Positions 48,693 through 56,905 of a DNA stretch of 64,000 bases are shown here, one piece after another (the first letter of the stretch is position 1; every line of letters begins with the position of its first letter). The position numbers were made by a program, and so were the translations under genes. The stretch comes from Alicycliphilus denitrificans K601 (GTDB taxonomy: Bacteria > Pseudomonadota > Gammaproteobacteria > Burkholderiales > Burkholderiaceae_C). Below the pieces are notes generated by a model. That model was not told the DNA's origin. It made no database searches and worked only from the letters and a program-made list of their open reading frames with translations. The stretch is from positions 868,001 to 932,000 of the forward strand of contig NC_015422.1 of assembly GCF_000204645.1 (NCBI RefSeq), in the 5' to 3' direction.

Positions 48693-49784
48693 GTGGGCAC
48701 TATTACAAAACGCGGAGAGCTGCAGTGGCAGGCCAAGGTCAGACGCCGTGGCTTCCCTGCGCAGTCACGAACCTTCTCCTACAAAGAGGACGCTGAACGC
48801 TGGGTTCGGGCGATGGAGCGCGAGCTGGAGACGACCGGTTTCATCGACCGCCGGGAGGCCGAGCGCAACACCTTGGCCGACATCCTTTTACGGTATGAGA
48901 AGGAAGTCACGCCGCAGAAGAAATCCGCAGTGATGGAGTCCACCAAGATCAAGCTCTTGCTCAGGGATGCCGCCCTTACCCAGATCAAGACTTCAGCCTT
49001 GAGCAGTTCGATTGTCGCCGCCTGGCGTGACCGCCGCCTCAAGCAGGTCAGCGGGGCAACGGTCAACCGTGAGATCGACATTCTGTCGGCGGCGATCAAC
49101 CACGCGCGGCGTGAGTGGGGCATTCATATCGAAAACCCCATCCCCTTGGTGCGGCGACCGGAGAAGGCCAAAGCCAGGGACAGGCGCTTCTCGGATGAAG
49201 AGATGGTGTACCTGCTCGCCGCTTTGACGGGCGGTGAGCGTCTGTCCGATGGTACGTTCAGCAAGGGGGCTCGCAACCCGTGGCTGCAGCCTCTGGTGGA
49301 GCTGGCCGTGGAGACGGCCATGCGCCGAGGGGAGCTGTTGTCATTGCGTTGGGAGTGTGTGAATCTGGACAGGCAGACGGCCTTCCTGCCCGACACCAAG
49401 AATGGCGATTCGCGTATGGTGCCCTTGTCGCGCAAGGCTGTGGCGATCCTGCAGGAGTTACAGGGCTTGGCTGGTGCAAACAATGCCCATGAGGGGCCGG
49501 TGTTCCAGACGACAGCAATGGCGCTGCGCAAAGGATTCAAGCGCGCCCTGGAACGTGCCCAGCAGCAGTACAAGGAAGACTGCCGAGCAGCCAGTAAACG
49601 CCCTGTTCGTGGCTTTCTGGAGGATGTCCATTTCCATGACACCCGCCACGAAGCTGCATCGCGCTTGTCGGAAAAGCTGAGCAACGTCCTGGAGCTGTCC
49701 GCCGTGACCGGTCACAAGGACTTGCGCATGCTCAAGCGTTACTACCACCCCCGTGCCGAAGACCTCGCGAAAAAGCTGGGGTAG
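48693..49784 (+). CDS. Tyrosine-type site-specific integrase
   Basis: A 363-aa protein. It has an N-terminal arm-binding domain (GELQWQAKVRRRGFPAQSRT; AP2-like/DUF3596-like), a core-binding helical domain (about 60-150) and a catalytic domain. Catalytic residues are Arg211 (AMRRGEL), Lys236 (DTKNGDSR), His315 and Arg318 (HDTRHEA), His341 (TGHKDLRM) and Tyr350 (KRYYHP), so it is intact. The GTG start at 48693 is the first codon giving the conserved MGTITKRG opening. It probably inserts the island at tRNA-Pro. Confidence 0.94.
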   Translation: MGTITKRGELQWQAKVRRRGFPAQSRTFSYKEDAERWVRAMERELETTGFIDRREAERNTLADILLRYEKEVTPQKKSAVMESTKIKLLLRDAALTQIKTSALSSSIVAAWRDRRLKQVSGATVNREIDILSAAINHARREWGIHIENPIPLVRRPEKAKARDRRFSDEEMVYLLAALTGGERLSDGTFSKGARNPWLQPLVELAVETAMRRGELLSLRWECVNLDRQTAFLPDTKNGDSRMVPLSRKAVAILQELQGLAGANNAHEGPVFQTTAMALRKGFKRALERAQQQYKEDCRAASKRPVRGFLEDVHFHDTRHEAASRLSEKLSNVLELSAVTGHKDLRMLKRYYHPRAEDLAKKLG

Positions 49785-49832
49785 ATAGGCCGCCTGGACT
49801 GTGGACAAGGCTGTGTTCTGCACGGGTTGTCC

Positions 49833-49933
49833 TCGTTACATCGCCCCTTGATGGCTCGATACATCGCCCCTGATTGGGTTCTGGGGCAGGGTTCGTTAGA
49901 TCGCCCCTTGTTGGTTCGATAGATCACCCCTTG
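49833..49933 (+). repeat. Four iteron-like direct repeats (consensus TCGWTASATCRCCCCTTG)
   Basis: Copies at 49833-49850, 49856-49872, 49893-49910 and 49916-49933: two pairs, each with 23-bp spacing, starting 37 bp apart. They lie in the 321-bp non-coding region between the integrase and the first HTH gene. They could be plasmid iterons or repressor sites. Confidence 0.75.
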
Positions 49934-49939
49934 TCTATA

Positions 49940-49970
49940 CCTATAGGGTGTTCCTATAGATTTCCTATAG
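49940..49970 (+). repeat. Three CCTATAG repeats
   Basis: CCTATAG at 49940-49946, 49953-49959 and 49964-49970, in an AT-rich stretch immediately after the four longer repeats. Confidence 0.5.
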
Positions 49971-50038
49971 TTTTTGCTGGTAGCGCTTGCAGTTTCGGTG
50001 GAAAAGTCTGCGGGTTGGCTGGGGCAGGTCAGGCTCAA

Positions 50039-50067
50039 TTGTCCGCAAGCGTGCCACGGTCTAATAT
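50039..50067 (+). promoter_or_regulatory. Predicted promoter of the first HTH/nucleotidyltransferase module
   Basis: TTGTCC (50039-50044), 17-bp spacer, TAATAT (50062-50067). An inverted repeat AATAT-N5-ATATT (50063-50077) overlaps the -10, a plausible autoregulatory site for the HTH protein. Confidence 0.6.
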
Positions 50068-50105
50068 GTAAAATATTTCAGACATTCTCAAATTCACCAC
50101 CAACC

Positions 50106-50597
50106 ATGAACCTGATCGAAATTGGCCATGTCGTGGGCGCCCGACGCGCCGAGTTGGGACTGACCCAGGCGCAACTGGCACACCTAAGCGGCCTGTCGCG
50201 CCAGACCTTGGTTGGGCTGGAAAACGGCACCTTGAGTGATTTGGGTGTCAATCGTGTTGGACAGGTCATGGCGGTGCTGGGGCTGGATAGCGCCCAGCCG
50301 GATACCCAGGCGCGGCGCAAAAAGCGCGGCTTGTGGATGGCGGCCAAGACGGCCAGTGTCAGCTATGCGGATGAACTTGCCCCCGAGGTGCTGGAGCAAG
50401 TCCTGGCCGGTGGCGATGTACCGCCTTCGTTCGCACCACACCTGACCCATCTGCTCGATGAGGCACCGGTGCCCACCGTTGTGATGGCGGTGGAAGAGGC
50501 CGCAGCGCATGCGCACCTGCCGCCTCGGCAGGTCTGGCGCAACGTCGCAAAACTCGCGCAGTCGCTATCTGTTCACCGTCGGGCGCTGTGGGCATGA
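50106..50597 (+). CDS. XRE-family HTH antitoxin/regulator (AbiEii partner)
   Basis: A 163-aa protein with an N-terminal HTH (residues about 6-62; GARRAELGLTQAQLAHLSG then LSRQTLVGLENG) and a C-terminal region rich in Ala/Val helices. It overlaps the downstream nucleotidyltransferase by 4 bp (ATGA), the common arrangement where the HTH protein neutralises or represses the enzyme. The ATG at 50106 is chosen because upstream in-frame codons pass through the promoter. Confidence 0.82.
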   Translation: MNLIEIGHVVGARRAELGLTQAQLAHLSGLSRQTLVGLENGTLSDLGVNRVGQVMAVLGLDSAQPDTQARRKKRGLWMAAKTASVSYADELAPEVLEQVLAGGDVPPSFAPHLTHLLDEAPVPTVVMAVEEAAAHAHLPPRQVWRNVAKLAQSLSVHRRALWA

Positions 50598-51250
50598 AAG
50601 TCGATTCGCTGCCCAGCGGGGCTTGGCAGAGCCTGTTTCCGCGTGCGTTGGCGTTGATCGACGACATCAGCAGGTACGGCGGCATAGCGAACCCGTTCTG
50701 GACCTTGGGCGGTGGAACCGTGTTGATGTTCCGCTACCGCCACCGGCTCAGCAAGGACATCGACATTTTTGTGCCTGATCCGCAGTACCTGGGCTTTGTC
50801 ACCCCACGGCTGAGCGATACGGCGGCGGATATGACCGAGGACTACACGGAACAGCCGGGCATGTTCGTCAAGCTCCAGTTCGAAGAGGGTGAGGTGGACT
50901 TCGTATCCGCCCCCAATCTGCTCGATGACGCCTGGGATACCTGGGACATCGGAGGCCGCGCCGTCAAAGTGGAAACGGCTGCAGAGATCATTGCCAAGAA
51001 GATGTATCACCGTGGCGACCGTGCCACTGCACGTGACCTGTTTGATTTGGCGTTGGTGATCGAGCGAGAGCCGCAGCAGCTTTTGGTGGCAAAGCCATTC
51101 TTGTTGCGCCATCGGAGTGCCTTCCTGACTCAGATTCGGCAGCCGCATGCCAGTCTGCAGGCTGCGTTTGGCGCTATCGCTACGCTGGATTACACACCCA
51201 GCTTCGACCACTGCGTGGCCGTGGCGGGTGGATTCCTGGACAGCCTGTAG
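50594..51250 (+). CDS. Nucleotidyltransferase toxin, AbiEii/AbiGii family
   Basis: A 218-aa protein with the DNA polymerase beta-type motif LGGGTVLMFRYRHRLSKDID (near residues 39-58; GG...S.D.D), a later acidic position EGEVDFVSA, and the KKMYHRGDRATARDLFDLAL segment (near 138) that marks AbiEii enzymes. AbiE-type enzymes act as type IV or related toxins and can abort phage infection by modifying tRNA. Paired with the HTH gene upstream. Confidence 0.88.
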   Translation: MKVDSLPSGAWQSLFPRALALIDDISRYGGIANPFWTLGGGTVLMFRYRHRLSKDIDIFVPDPQYLGFVTPRLSDTAADMTEDYTEQPGMFVKLQFEEGEVDFVSAPNLLDDAWDTWDIGGRAVKVETAAEIIAKKMYHRGDRATARDLFDLALVIEREPQQLLVAKPFLLRHRSAFLTQIRQPHASLQAAFGAIATLDYTPSFDHCVAVAGGFLDSL

Positions 51251-51342
51251 CGGTTCAGGTGGCGCAGCCAAACCAAGCCGACCTTGCCGACAGTGGGATG
51301 GGGATGCAGGGTTGTTGTAGAGGTTCGTGAAGCGTATAAAAA

Positions 51343-51393
51343 AATGATCAATAATTTGACCAAAAAATGGAAATTAGTTAAATTAATGATCAA
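51343..51393 (+). promoter_or_regulatory. Promoter and paired TGATCA operators of the second module
   Basis: AATGATCAA occurs at 51343-51351 and 51385-51393, 42 bp apart (about four helical turns). Between them are TTGACC (51356-51361), a 17-bp spacer and TAAATT (51379-51384). The second operator lies directly before the ATG at 51394, so the transcript would have almost no leader. Confidence 0.65.
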
Positions 51394-52080
51394 ATGAGTT
51401 CTCATGAATCGCATGTCCTCCTTGAACGCCAACTGCTTCTGCAGCTTGGCGACCGTCTCAAGCGCCTGCGCAAGACCCAGCGCCTGGGCACGGTAGAGCT
51501 TGCGGCGCGCGCAGGCATGACGCGCAACACCCTGCGCGCGGTCGAGTCGGGCGACCCCGCACCATCCATCGGCACCTACCTGCGCGTCATGTCCATTTTG
51601 GGCGTTGGTGGCGATCTGGCGTTGCTGGCAGGCGATGTCTTGCAACCGGCGCCTGCGGGCTCCGCCGCCGCACGTTCCCGGCATCCCGCGCCCGTGGTGC
51701 ATGTGCGCGTGCGCGCCGACCCAACCAGGCACCAGCTGCAGGACTTGCAAAGCCTGGCCCTGCATGAAGAAGCCGTGCGGCTGGCCAAGGCCGACCCTGC
51801 TCAGGTTCAGCAGGCAAAGGACACGCTCCAGCGCTGGCTGGCTACTGGAGATGTTCGCTCTGCAGCCTTGTGGCGTGAGTGGGAGGACATCCTGAAGGCG
51901 GGCGCCTGGCGCAAGGTGTTGGCCCGCACCCGCCGCGCGCAGCAGCTGCGCCAGGCATCACCGCTGGTCACGATCCTGCCGCCCGAGACCCGTCAGGCCA
52001 TCCTGCAGCAGGTGAGCGAACTCAAGAAGGGGATTGCATTCGGCGATGAGCTGGGCGATGCGCCCGAGGAGCAACCATGA
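51394..52080 (+). CDS. HTH regulator/antitoxin of the second nucleotidyltransferase module
   Basis: A 228-aa protein with an XRE-type HTH at about residues 18-75 (LGDRLKRLRKTQRLGTVELA then RAGMTRNTLRAVESGDPAPS), a Pro/Ala linker, and a long helical C-terminal part. It overlaps the downstream gene by 4 bp. The start codon follows the second operator immediately and has no Shine-Dalgarno, consistent with near-leaderless translation. Confidence 0.82.
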   Translation: MSSHESHVLLERQLLLQLGDRLKRLRKTQRLGTVELAARAGMTRNTLRAVESGDPAPSIGTYLRVMSILGVGGDLALLAGDVLQPAPAGSAAARSRHPAPVVHVRVRADPTRHQLQDLQSLALHEEAVRLAKADPAQVQQAKDTLQRWLATGDVRSAALWREWEDILKAGAWRKVLARTRRAQQLRQASPLVTILPPETRQAILQQVSELKKGIAFGDELGDAPEEQP

Positions 52081-52622
52081 CGCGCGAAGAGCTGGAGCAC
52101 ATCATTCGTGCCAGCGGTGACATCACCGACCAGTACGAATTTGTCATCGTTGGCAGCCAGTCCATCCTGGGCGCGGTGCCCAGGCCCGAGGACGTGTTCA
52201 CGGTGTCCATGGAAGCGGACATCTATCCCCTGCAGGCACCAGAGCTGGCCGACAGAATCGACGGCGCCATCGGCGAAGGCTCGCAGTTCCACGAAACCTA
52301 CGGCTACTACGCCCAAGGTGTTGGGCCGGAAACGGCGTGCCTGCCAGCGGGCTGGATGCAGCGCGTGCATCGCATCCAGAACCGCAATACGCAGGATCGG
52401 ATTGGCTACTGTCTGGACGTTCTCGACCTCTTCCTCGCCAAGGTTGTGGCCGCACGAGAGAAGGATCGGGAGTTCTGCATTGCACTGCTGCAGTACGGCT
52501 ATGTGAACCTGGAGGCCGCCCTGGCACTCGTGGACAACATGCCCCTCGATGCCAAGGCGCAGCAGACCTTGCGGGCGACGATACGGCGGTGGGCAAGGAA
52601 TGCCGGTCGTTCGACTGCTTGA
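52077..52622 (+). CDS. DUF6036-like nucleotidyltransferase protein
   Basis: A 181-aa protein. FVIVGSQSILGAVP (residues about 22-35) resembles the GS motif of nucleotidyltransferases and SMEADIYPL supplies acidic residues; LDLFLAKVVAAREKDREF (near 122) matches the helix after the active site in this family. The usual DxD is ExD here. As the partner of an overlapping HTH gene it probably forms a second toxin-antitoxin-like pair. Activity is inferred. Confidence 0.7.
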   Translation: MTREELEHIIRASGDITDQYEFVIVGSQSILGAVPRPEDVFTVSMEADIYPLQAPELADRIDGAIGEGSQFHETYGYYAQGVGPETACLPAGWMQRVHRIQNRNTQDRIGYCLDVLDLFLAKVVAAREKDREFCIALLQYGYVNLEAALALVDNMPLDAKAQQTLRATIRRWARNAGRSTA

Positions 52623-52688
52623 GCTGTTGGCGCGCTGGATGATTCAGCATCAAAGAGCTTCGGATGCAGCGTTGTTCAGCGGGGAGGG

Positions 52689-52973
52689 TCAGCTACGAAT
52701 CATCGCCAAGAAGCCGATGGCAACCAAGACGCCGATGACGCCGGAGGCAGCAACCGCGCCCCACGTGCCCAGCTTGGGCTTGAGCCAGTAGTAGCAGCCA
52801 AAGGTGACCAGTCCGCCGACAAGGCCGAACAACTTGACGATGATGACCGCGACAATGGACGGCCAGAGCTAGTCCCATGAGCCGGACTTCTTTTCAGGCG
52901 TGGCAGCAGGTGCTGCTGTGACAGGCGCGGGCGTCTGGGGCTGTGACGGCGTGTTGGGGTCTTCGTAGGCCAT
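52689..52973 (-). pseudogene. Small membrane protein interrupted by an amber codon
   Basis: The minus-strand frame from ATG 52973 reads MAYEDPNTPSQPQTP... for 34 codons, then TAG (52869-52871), then 59 further in-frame codons with two hydrophobic segments (VAVIIVKLFGLVGGLVTFGC and GAVAASGVIGVLVAIGFLAM) to a TGA at 52689. The continuous frame and good GGAACC-region upstream suggest one protein disabled by a single base change, or rarely read through. It follows the truncated RDD gene in the same direction. Confidence 0.7.
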
Positions 52974-52994
52974 GGGTTCCTCCTTTGTTGGTTA

Positions 52995-53332
52995 TCACTT
53001 GCCTGCCGCGTTCAAGGCGCTGATCAGAATCAGTACGACGAAAACGGCGGCTGTGCATGCGAGCGCGCGAAACACGCCCCACTTCTTGTGGAGCACCACC
53101 GCGCTGCTGGATGTGTCCCACAGCGTCGTGCCGGTCTTCGTGAGCCGCCGATACGCGAACAGTTGCGTGAACAGCGCGACGAATGGAATACCCAGCCCCA
53201 CGCCTTGAACAAAGACCAGAAAAGAGCGGTTCAGCGATTCTGAGAAGGAAAGCACGTTGCCGTCCGCATGTGCGACCCGGATGCCGAACAGCCACTTTGC
53301 CGGGGTGGTTCCGAACAACGAAAGCAGAAGCG
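52995..53332 (-). pseudogene. RDD-family membrane protein, 5' end removed by IS21
   Basis: The remaining part reads LLLSLFGTTPAKWLFGIRVA at the IS junction, then two hydrophobic segments ending in FVVLILISALNAAGK. This matches the middle and end of an RDD domain (GxTPGKxLxGIRV motif). The N-terminal part, including the first transmembrane helix, is missing where the IS21-family element begins at 53333. A fusion frame into the IS end exists but is unlikely to be functional. Confidence 0.8.
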
Positions 53333-53405
53333 TGTTGATTTCCACGCAAAGCTGACCCACCATTTCCATCGAATCTTGACCCACCCTGGTTCGTGAGCTT
53401 CACGC

Positions 53406-54209
53406 TCACGTTGTGGATAAGTTCTTGGTCGCCTTCTCCTTCTTGGTGGTCTGTGGTGGTTGCTGTGCGGAGCTATTCTTGAACCGGTAGCTGTCATTGC
53501 CGGTCTCAAGAATATGGCAGTGATGCGTGAGCCGGTCCAGCAGCGCCGTGGTCATCTTGGCATCTCCGAACACATTGGCCCACTCGCTAAAGCTCAGGTT
53601 GGTGGTGATCACGACGCTCGTGCGCTCGTACAGCTTGGACAGCAGGTGGAACAGCAAGGCTCCTCCTGACGTGCTGAATGGCAGGTAGCCCAGTTCATCC
53701 AGGATCACCAGATCGGCATAGGCTAGGCGGTGCGCGATCTGCCCCGGCTTGCCCTGGGCCTTCTCCTCTTCCAGTGCATTGACCAGCTCCACCGTGGAGA
53801 AGAACCGCACCCTGCGGTGATGGTGCTCAATGGCTTGCACCCCGAGGGCTGTGGCGATGTGGGTCTTGCCCGTACCCGGTCCACCCACCAGCACCACGTT
53901 GTTGGCGTTCTCCAAGAATTCGCAGCGGTGCAACTGGCGTACCAATGCCTCGTTCACCTCGCTGTGGCTGAAGTCAAACCCAGCCAGGTCCCGGTACGCA
54001 GGGAACCTGGCCACCTTGAGTTGGTAGGCCACAGAGCGCACCTCCCGCTCGGCGGTCTCGGCCTTGAGCAGTTGGGACAGGATGGGCTGCGCTGCGTCGA
54101 AGGCCGGCGCACCTTGCTCAGCCAGTTCCGCAACCGCCTGGGCCATGCCGTGCATCTTGAGCTCGCGCAGCATGATCACGATGGAAGCGATGGCAGGGTC
54201 ATGACGCAT
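53406..54209 (-). CDS. istB: IS21 helper ATPase IstB
   Basis: A 267-aa AAA+ ATPase. Walker A is [17 protein letters not shown] (near residue 107) and Walker B is [14 protein letters not shown] (near 170). It stimulates target selection by IstA. It overlaps the istA end by 11 bp. Confidence 0.95.
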   Translation of the reverse strand: MRHDPAIASIVIMLRELKMHGMAQAVAELAEQGAPAFDAAQPILSQLLKAETAEREVRSVAYQLKVARFPAYRDLAGFDFSHSEVNEALVRQLHRCEFLENANNVVLVGGPGTGKTHIATALGVQAIEHHHRRVRFFSTVELVNALEEEKAQGKPGQIAHRLAYADLVILDELGYLPFSTSGGALLFHLLSKLYERTSVVITTNLSFSEWANVFGDAKMTTALLDRLTHHCHILETGNDSYRFKNSSAQQPPQTTKKEKATKNLSTT

Positions 54210-55749
54210 AGCGCACCTCCCTCAATTGGTCATAGCGCAGCACGTTGGCCTGGGGTTCCACAGACAGCTTGAGGGCCTGGGGCGAGGTGACCGGTGCTGG
54301 GGCGGGCTTACCGTCCAGCAGGCGGTGCAGCACGTTCAGGATGTGGGTCTTGCTGGCAGCCCCTGACTCCAGTGCCAACTCCACTGCAGCGAGCACAGCT
54401 TGTTCATCGTGGTGCAGCACCAGAGCCAGAACCTCCACCATCTCTCGGTCGCCGCCTGGCTGCTTCAAGAGGGCGGCCTGCAGGCGCTTGAAGGCTGCTG
54501 GCAGTTCCAGGAATGGAGCACCATTGCGCAAGGCCCCGGGCTTGCGCTGCAGCACTGCCAGGTAGTGGCGCCAGTCGTACACGGTCTGTCCCGCACCATG
54601 GTGGTTACGCTCGATCAGGCGCTGATGCTCGCACACGATCTGGCCTTCGGCGGCGACCACCAGGCGATCGGCGTAGACCCGCAGGCTCACCGGCCGATTG
54701 GCATAAGGCGCCGGCACGCTGTAGCGGTTGCGCTCGAAGTGGACGAGGCAGGTGGGTGAGACGCGTTTGGTGTGCTCCACAAAGCCATCGAAGGGCCGGG
54801 GCATTGGCATCAAGTCGTTCTTCTCCTCGGTCCAGATGTCCGCGACGGTGCCCGGCAGCTTGCCGTGCTCGATCTCGTGCCACAGCGCCACGCAGCGCTC
54901 TTCAAGCCATGCATTGAGATCGGGCAGGCTTGGGAATGGCGGCACTACCTGCCACAGGCGATGGCGGGCATCGCGCACGTTCTTCTCCACCTGGCCCTTC
55001 TCCCAGCCCGAAGCAGGATTGCAGAACTCGGCCTCGAACAGGAAGTGGCTGACCATGGCCGCAAAGCGCGCATTGACGTCGCGCTCCTTGCCACGGCGCA
55101 CCCGGTCTACGGCGGTGCGCATGTTGTCGTAGATGCCACGGCGGGGCACACCGCCCAGGACTGCGAATGCATGGTTGTGGGCATCGAACAGCATCTCGTG
55201 CGTTTGCAGCGGATAGGCGCGCAGGTAGAACGCTCGGCTGTGGCTGAGCTTGAAGTGGGCTACCTGCAGCTTGGTGCGCACGCCGGCGAGAACAGCCCAG
55301 TCCTCGCTCCAGTCGAACTGGAAGGCCTCACCCGGACCGAAGGCCAGGGGAACGAAGGTGCCGCGGCCAGTGGTCTGCTGGGCCACAAGGCGCTGCTCGT
55401 GCCAGAGGCGGGCAAAGGCCGCTACGCGGTTGTAGGAGCCGCCATAACCGAGCGCCTGCAGATCCACGTACATCTGCTTGACGGTGCGGCGCTGCTTGCG
55501 GGATCGGCCAGCTTCCGTCTTGAGCCAGCCAGCGAGCTTCAAGGCGAAGGGATCGAGCTTGGATGGACTGACCCGCTTGGCATAGTGCGGCTCGGCCTCG
55601 CCTACGCGCAGGTACTTGCGGATGGTGTTGCGCGAGAGGCCCGTGCGGCGGGCTATCTCCCGGATGGACAGCTGCTCTCGCAGGGCCCAGCGCCTGATGA
55701 CACTCAGTGTTGCCACGTCTATCACTCCTGGTCTCCTGCTGCTCAGCAA
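54199..55749 (-). CDS. istA: IS21 transposase IstA
   Basis: A 516-aa transposase with an N-terminal HTH ([20 protein letters not shown]), a DDE core beginning [12 protein letters not shown], with the second Asp near [15 protein letters not shown] and Glu in [11 protein letters not shown], and a C-terminal region. It appears full length. Confidence 0.95.
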   Translation of the reverse strand: MLSSRRPGVIDVATLSVIRRWALREQLSIREIARRTGLSRNTIRKYLRVGEAEPHYAKRVSPSKLDPFALKLAGWLKTEAGRSRKQRRTVKQMYVDLQALGYGGSYNRVAAFARLWHEQRLVAQQTTGRGTFVPLAFGPGEAFQFDWSEDWAVLAGVRTKLQVAHFKLSHSRAFYLRAYPLQTHEMLFDAHNHAFAVLGGVPRRGIYDNMRTAVDRVRRGKERDVNARFAAMVSHFLFEAEFCNPASGWEKGQVEKNVRDARHRLWQVVPPFPSLPDLNAWLEERCVALWHEIEHGKLPGTVADIWTEEKNDLMPMPRPFDGFVEHTKRVSPTCLVHFERNRYSVPAPYANRPVSLRVYADRLVVAAEGQIVCEHQRLIERNHHGAGQTVYDWRHYLAVLQRKPGALRNGAPFLELPAAFKRLQAALLKQPGGDREMVEVLALVLHHDEQAVLAAVELALESGAASKTHILNVLHRLLDGKPAPAPVTSPQALKLSVEPQANVLRYDQLREVRYAS

Positions 55750-55833
55750 AGCAGCAGGTTAGGGTTAGTACGTGGGTCAGGTTTGGATGGAAATCCCGGG
55801 GGTTAGTGGGTCACTTCTGCGTGGAAATCAACA

Positions 55834-55887
55834 CTCGGGCACGAAAAGCCCACCGGTGGTGAAGGAAAGCCGGTAGGGTGCGGTCAT
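55834..55887 (-). pseudogene. brxA-like (DUF1819) gene stub, 18 codons
   Basis: Only the first 18 codons remain, ATG at 55887 overlapping the stop of the WYL regulator (ATGA). They encode MTAPYRLSFTTGGLFVPE and run into the IS21 right end. The YxLSFTxGGL pattern is how DUF1819/BrxA proteins begin. In BREX loci brxA follows brxR. The identification rests on a short sequence plus gene order. Confidence 0.62.
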
Positions 55888-56774
55888 GCGGCCAACTCCT
55901 TGTTCGAGAGGTAGCCGGGAGCGAGTACAGCAGTTTCGACCCCGTAGAGACTCAAGTGATTTTTGAGCCACAGGCGATATTCGGGGCCTCGCAGGCGGTG
56001 GTCTGGTGAGCAGTCCACACTCCATTTGCGCAGCACATATCCGGCAATGGCGGCGCGCAGCTTGAGGCGCAAGCTGCCATCATGCAAGCCGTAGTCCATG
56101 CGGGTAATTTCGGGACGCGGTTGGTCAGGGTGTGGAACAAGGTCGAGTTCTACGATGCGTGCCCACTGTGCGTCGTGCTCTGGTGTTTCGTGACGCTGCG
56201 GCGAACTTTCTGCCTGTACGTTGGGTGCTTGAATGCGGGTAAGCACAAAGTCGCGGAACTCATTGCTCTTGCGGTCGAAAGCGCGGACATGCCACCGCAG
56301 CCCGGTATCGAGCAGGGCAAAAGGAACGATCTGGCGCTGGGATGCGCCGCTGCTGATGGAGTGGTAGCGTATGTCCAGCACCTGTTTCAGGTGGATGGCT
56401 CGGGTGATGCAGGCCAGCACCTCCAGGTCAGGGTGCGAGAGGCATGAAGGCATCAGACAGGGCAGCAACGATTCAGACGATGGCGCGATGGCATCGCCCA
56501 GTTGTTCGGCCAGCCATGCCAGGGCCTGATCGGCGGATGTGGGGAACAGGGGGGAGAAGGCCGAGCCAAGCAGGTAGCCCTTGCTCCGGCTATCAAACTC
56601 GATGTTCTGGGGGGCGAGATCTCTGTACACCGCCAGGTCGCGCGATGCCGCTGCCGACTGGATGCCAAAACGGAGCATCACATCCGGGCGGCGCACTTCG
56701 CCGAGAAAACGCAAGCGCAATTCGATGTGCCGGAGGCGATCTTGTTGCGATTGCGGAATCGGTGCGAGTGACAT
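55884..56774 (-). CDS. WYL-domain transcriptional regulator, BrxR-like
   Basis: A 296-aa protein. It has an N-terminal winged helix (residues about 10-75; IELRLRFLGEVRRPDVMLRF then GIQSAAASRDLAVYRDLAP), a WYL domain (about 130-205; LRWHVRAFD in place of WYL), and a C-terminal beta-rich domain. This architecture and wording match BrxR, the regulator upstream of BREX phage-defence operons; CapW-type regulators are the main alternative. The brxA-like stub overlapping its stop favours BrxR. The gene itself looks intact. Confidence 0.8.
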   Translation of the reverse strand: MSLAPIPQSQQDRLRHIELRLRFLGEVRRPDVMLRFGIQSAAASRDLAVYRDLAPQNIEFDSRSKGYLLGSAFSPLFPTSADQALAWLAEQLGDAIAPSSESLLPCLMPSCLSHPDLEVLACITRAIHLKQVLDIRYHSISSGASQRQIVPFALLDTGLRWHVRAFDRKSNEFRDFVLTRIQAPNVQAESSPQRHETPEHDAQWARIVELDLVPHPDQPRPEITRMDYGLHDGSLRLKLRAAIAGYVLRKWSVDCSPDHRLRGPEYRLWLKNHLSLYGVETAVLAPGYLSNKELAA

Positions 56775-56824
56775 GAAGTTACATCAAGAGAAGTCCATCG
56801 AGTATATCTATAGAAAATGACATT

Positions 56825-56841
56825 CGTATCAAAAAGATACG
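56825..56841. promoter_or_regulatory. Palindrome upstream of the BrxR-like gene
   Basis: CGTATC-AAAAA-GATACG, 50 bp upstream of the regulator start on the minus strand. It overlaps a TTGATA that could be a -35, with TATACT-like sequence nearer the gene. A candidate autorepression site. Confidence 0.5.
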
Positions 56842-56859
56842 ACTCTTCGTGGGGATGCT

Positions 56860-56892
56860 GGGAGGCCATGGGCGAGGTGCCCATGGCCTCCC
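56860..56892. other. Strong hairpin between the second recombinase and the BrxR-like gene
   Basis: A perfect 14-bp stem (56860-56873 with 56879-56892), 5-nt loop, no U-tract on either side. It lies 14 bp past the recombinase stop. Confidence 0.5.
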
Positions 56893-56905
56893 GATATGGC
56901 CGACT

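Larger units (their letters stand above)
53333..55833 (-). mobile_element. IS21-family insertion sequence (complete)
   Basis: A 2501-bp element with istA and istB and terminal inverted repeats: left TGTTGATTTCCACGCAAAGC, right (reverse complement) TGTTGATTTCCACGCAGAAG, both followed by TGACCCA, starting TG and ending CA as in IS21. Subterminal GACCCAC repeats are present at both ends. Flanking bases (left AAGCG, right CTCGG) show no target duplication. It truncates an RDD gene on the left and a brxA-like gene on the right. Confidence 0.92.

Noticed and set aside
49833..49933. Short CRISPR-like array
   Set aside because: Only four imperfect copies with unequal spacing, no spacers of constant length and no cas genes.
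53410..53425. DnaA-box-like GTTGTGGATAAG near an island IS
   Set aside because: It lies at the istB end of the IS21 element, with no iterons or AT-rich tract; probably chance.
56860..56892. Rho-independent terminator after the second recombinase
   Set aside because: The hairpin is very strong but has no U-tract on either strand; listed only as a hairpin.
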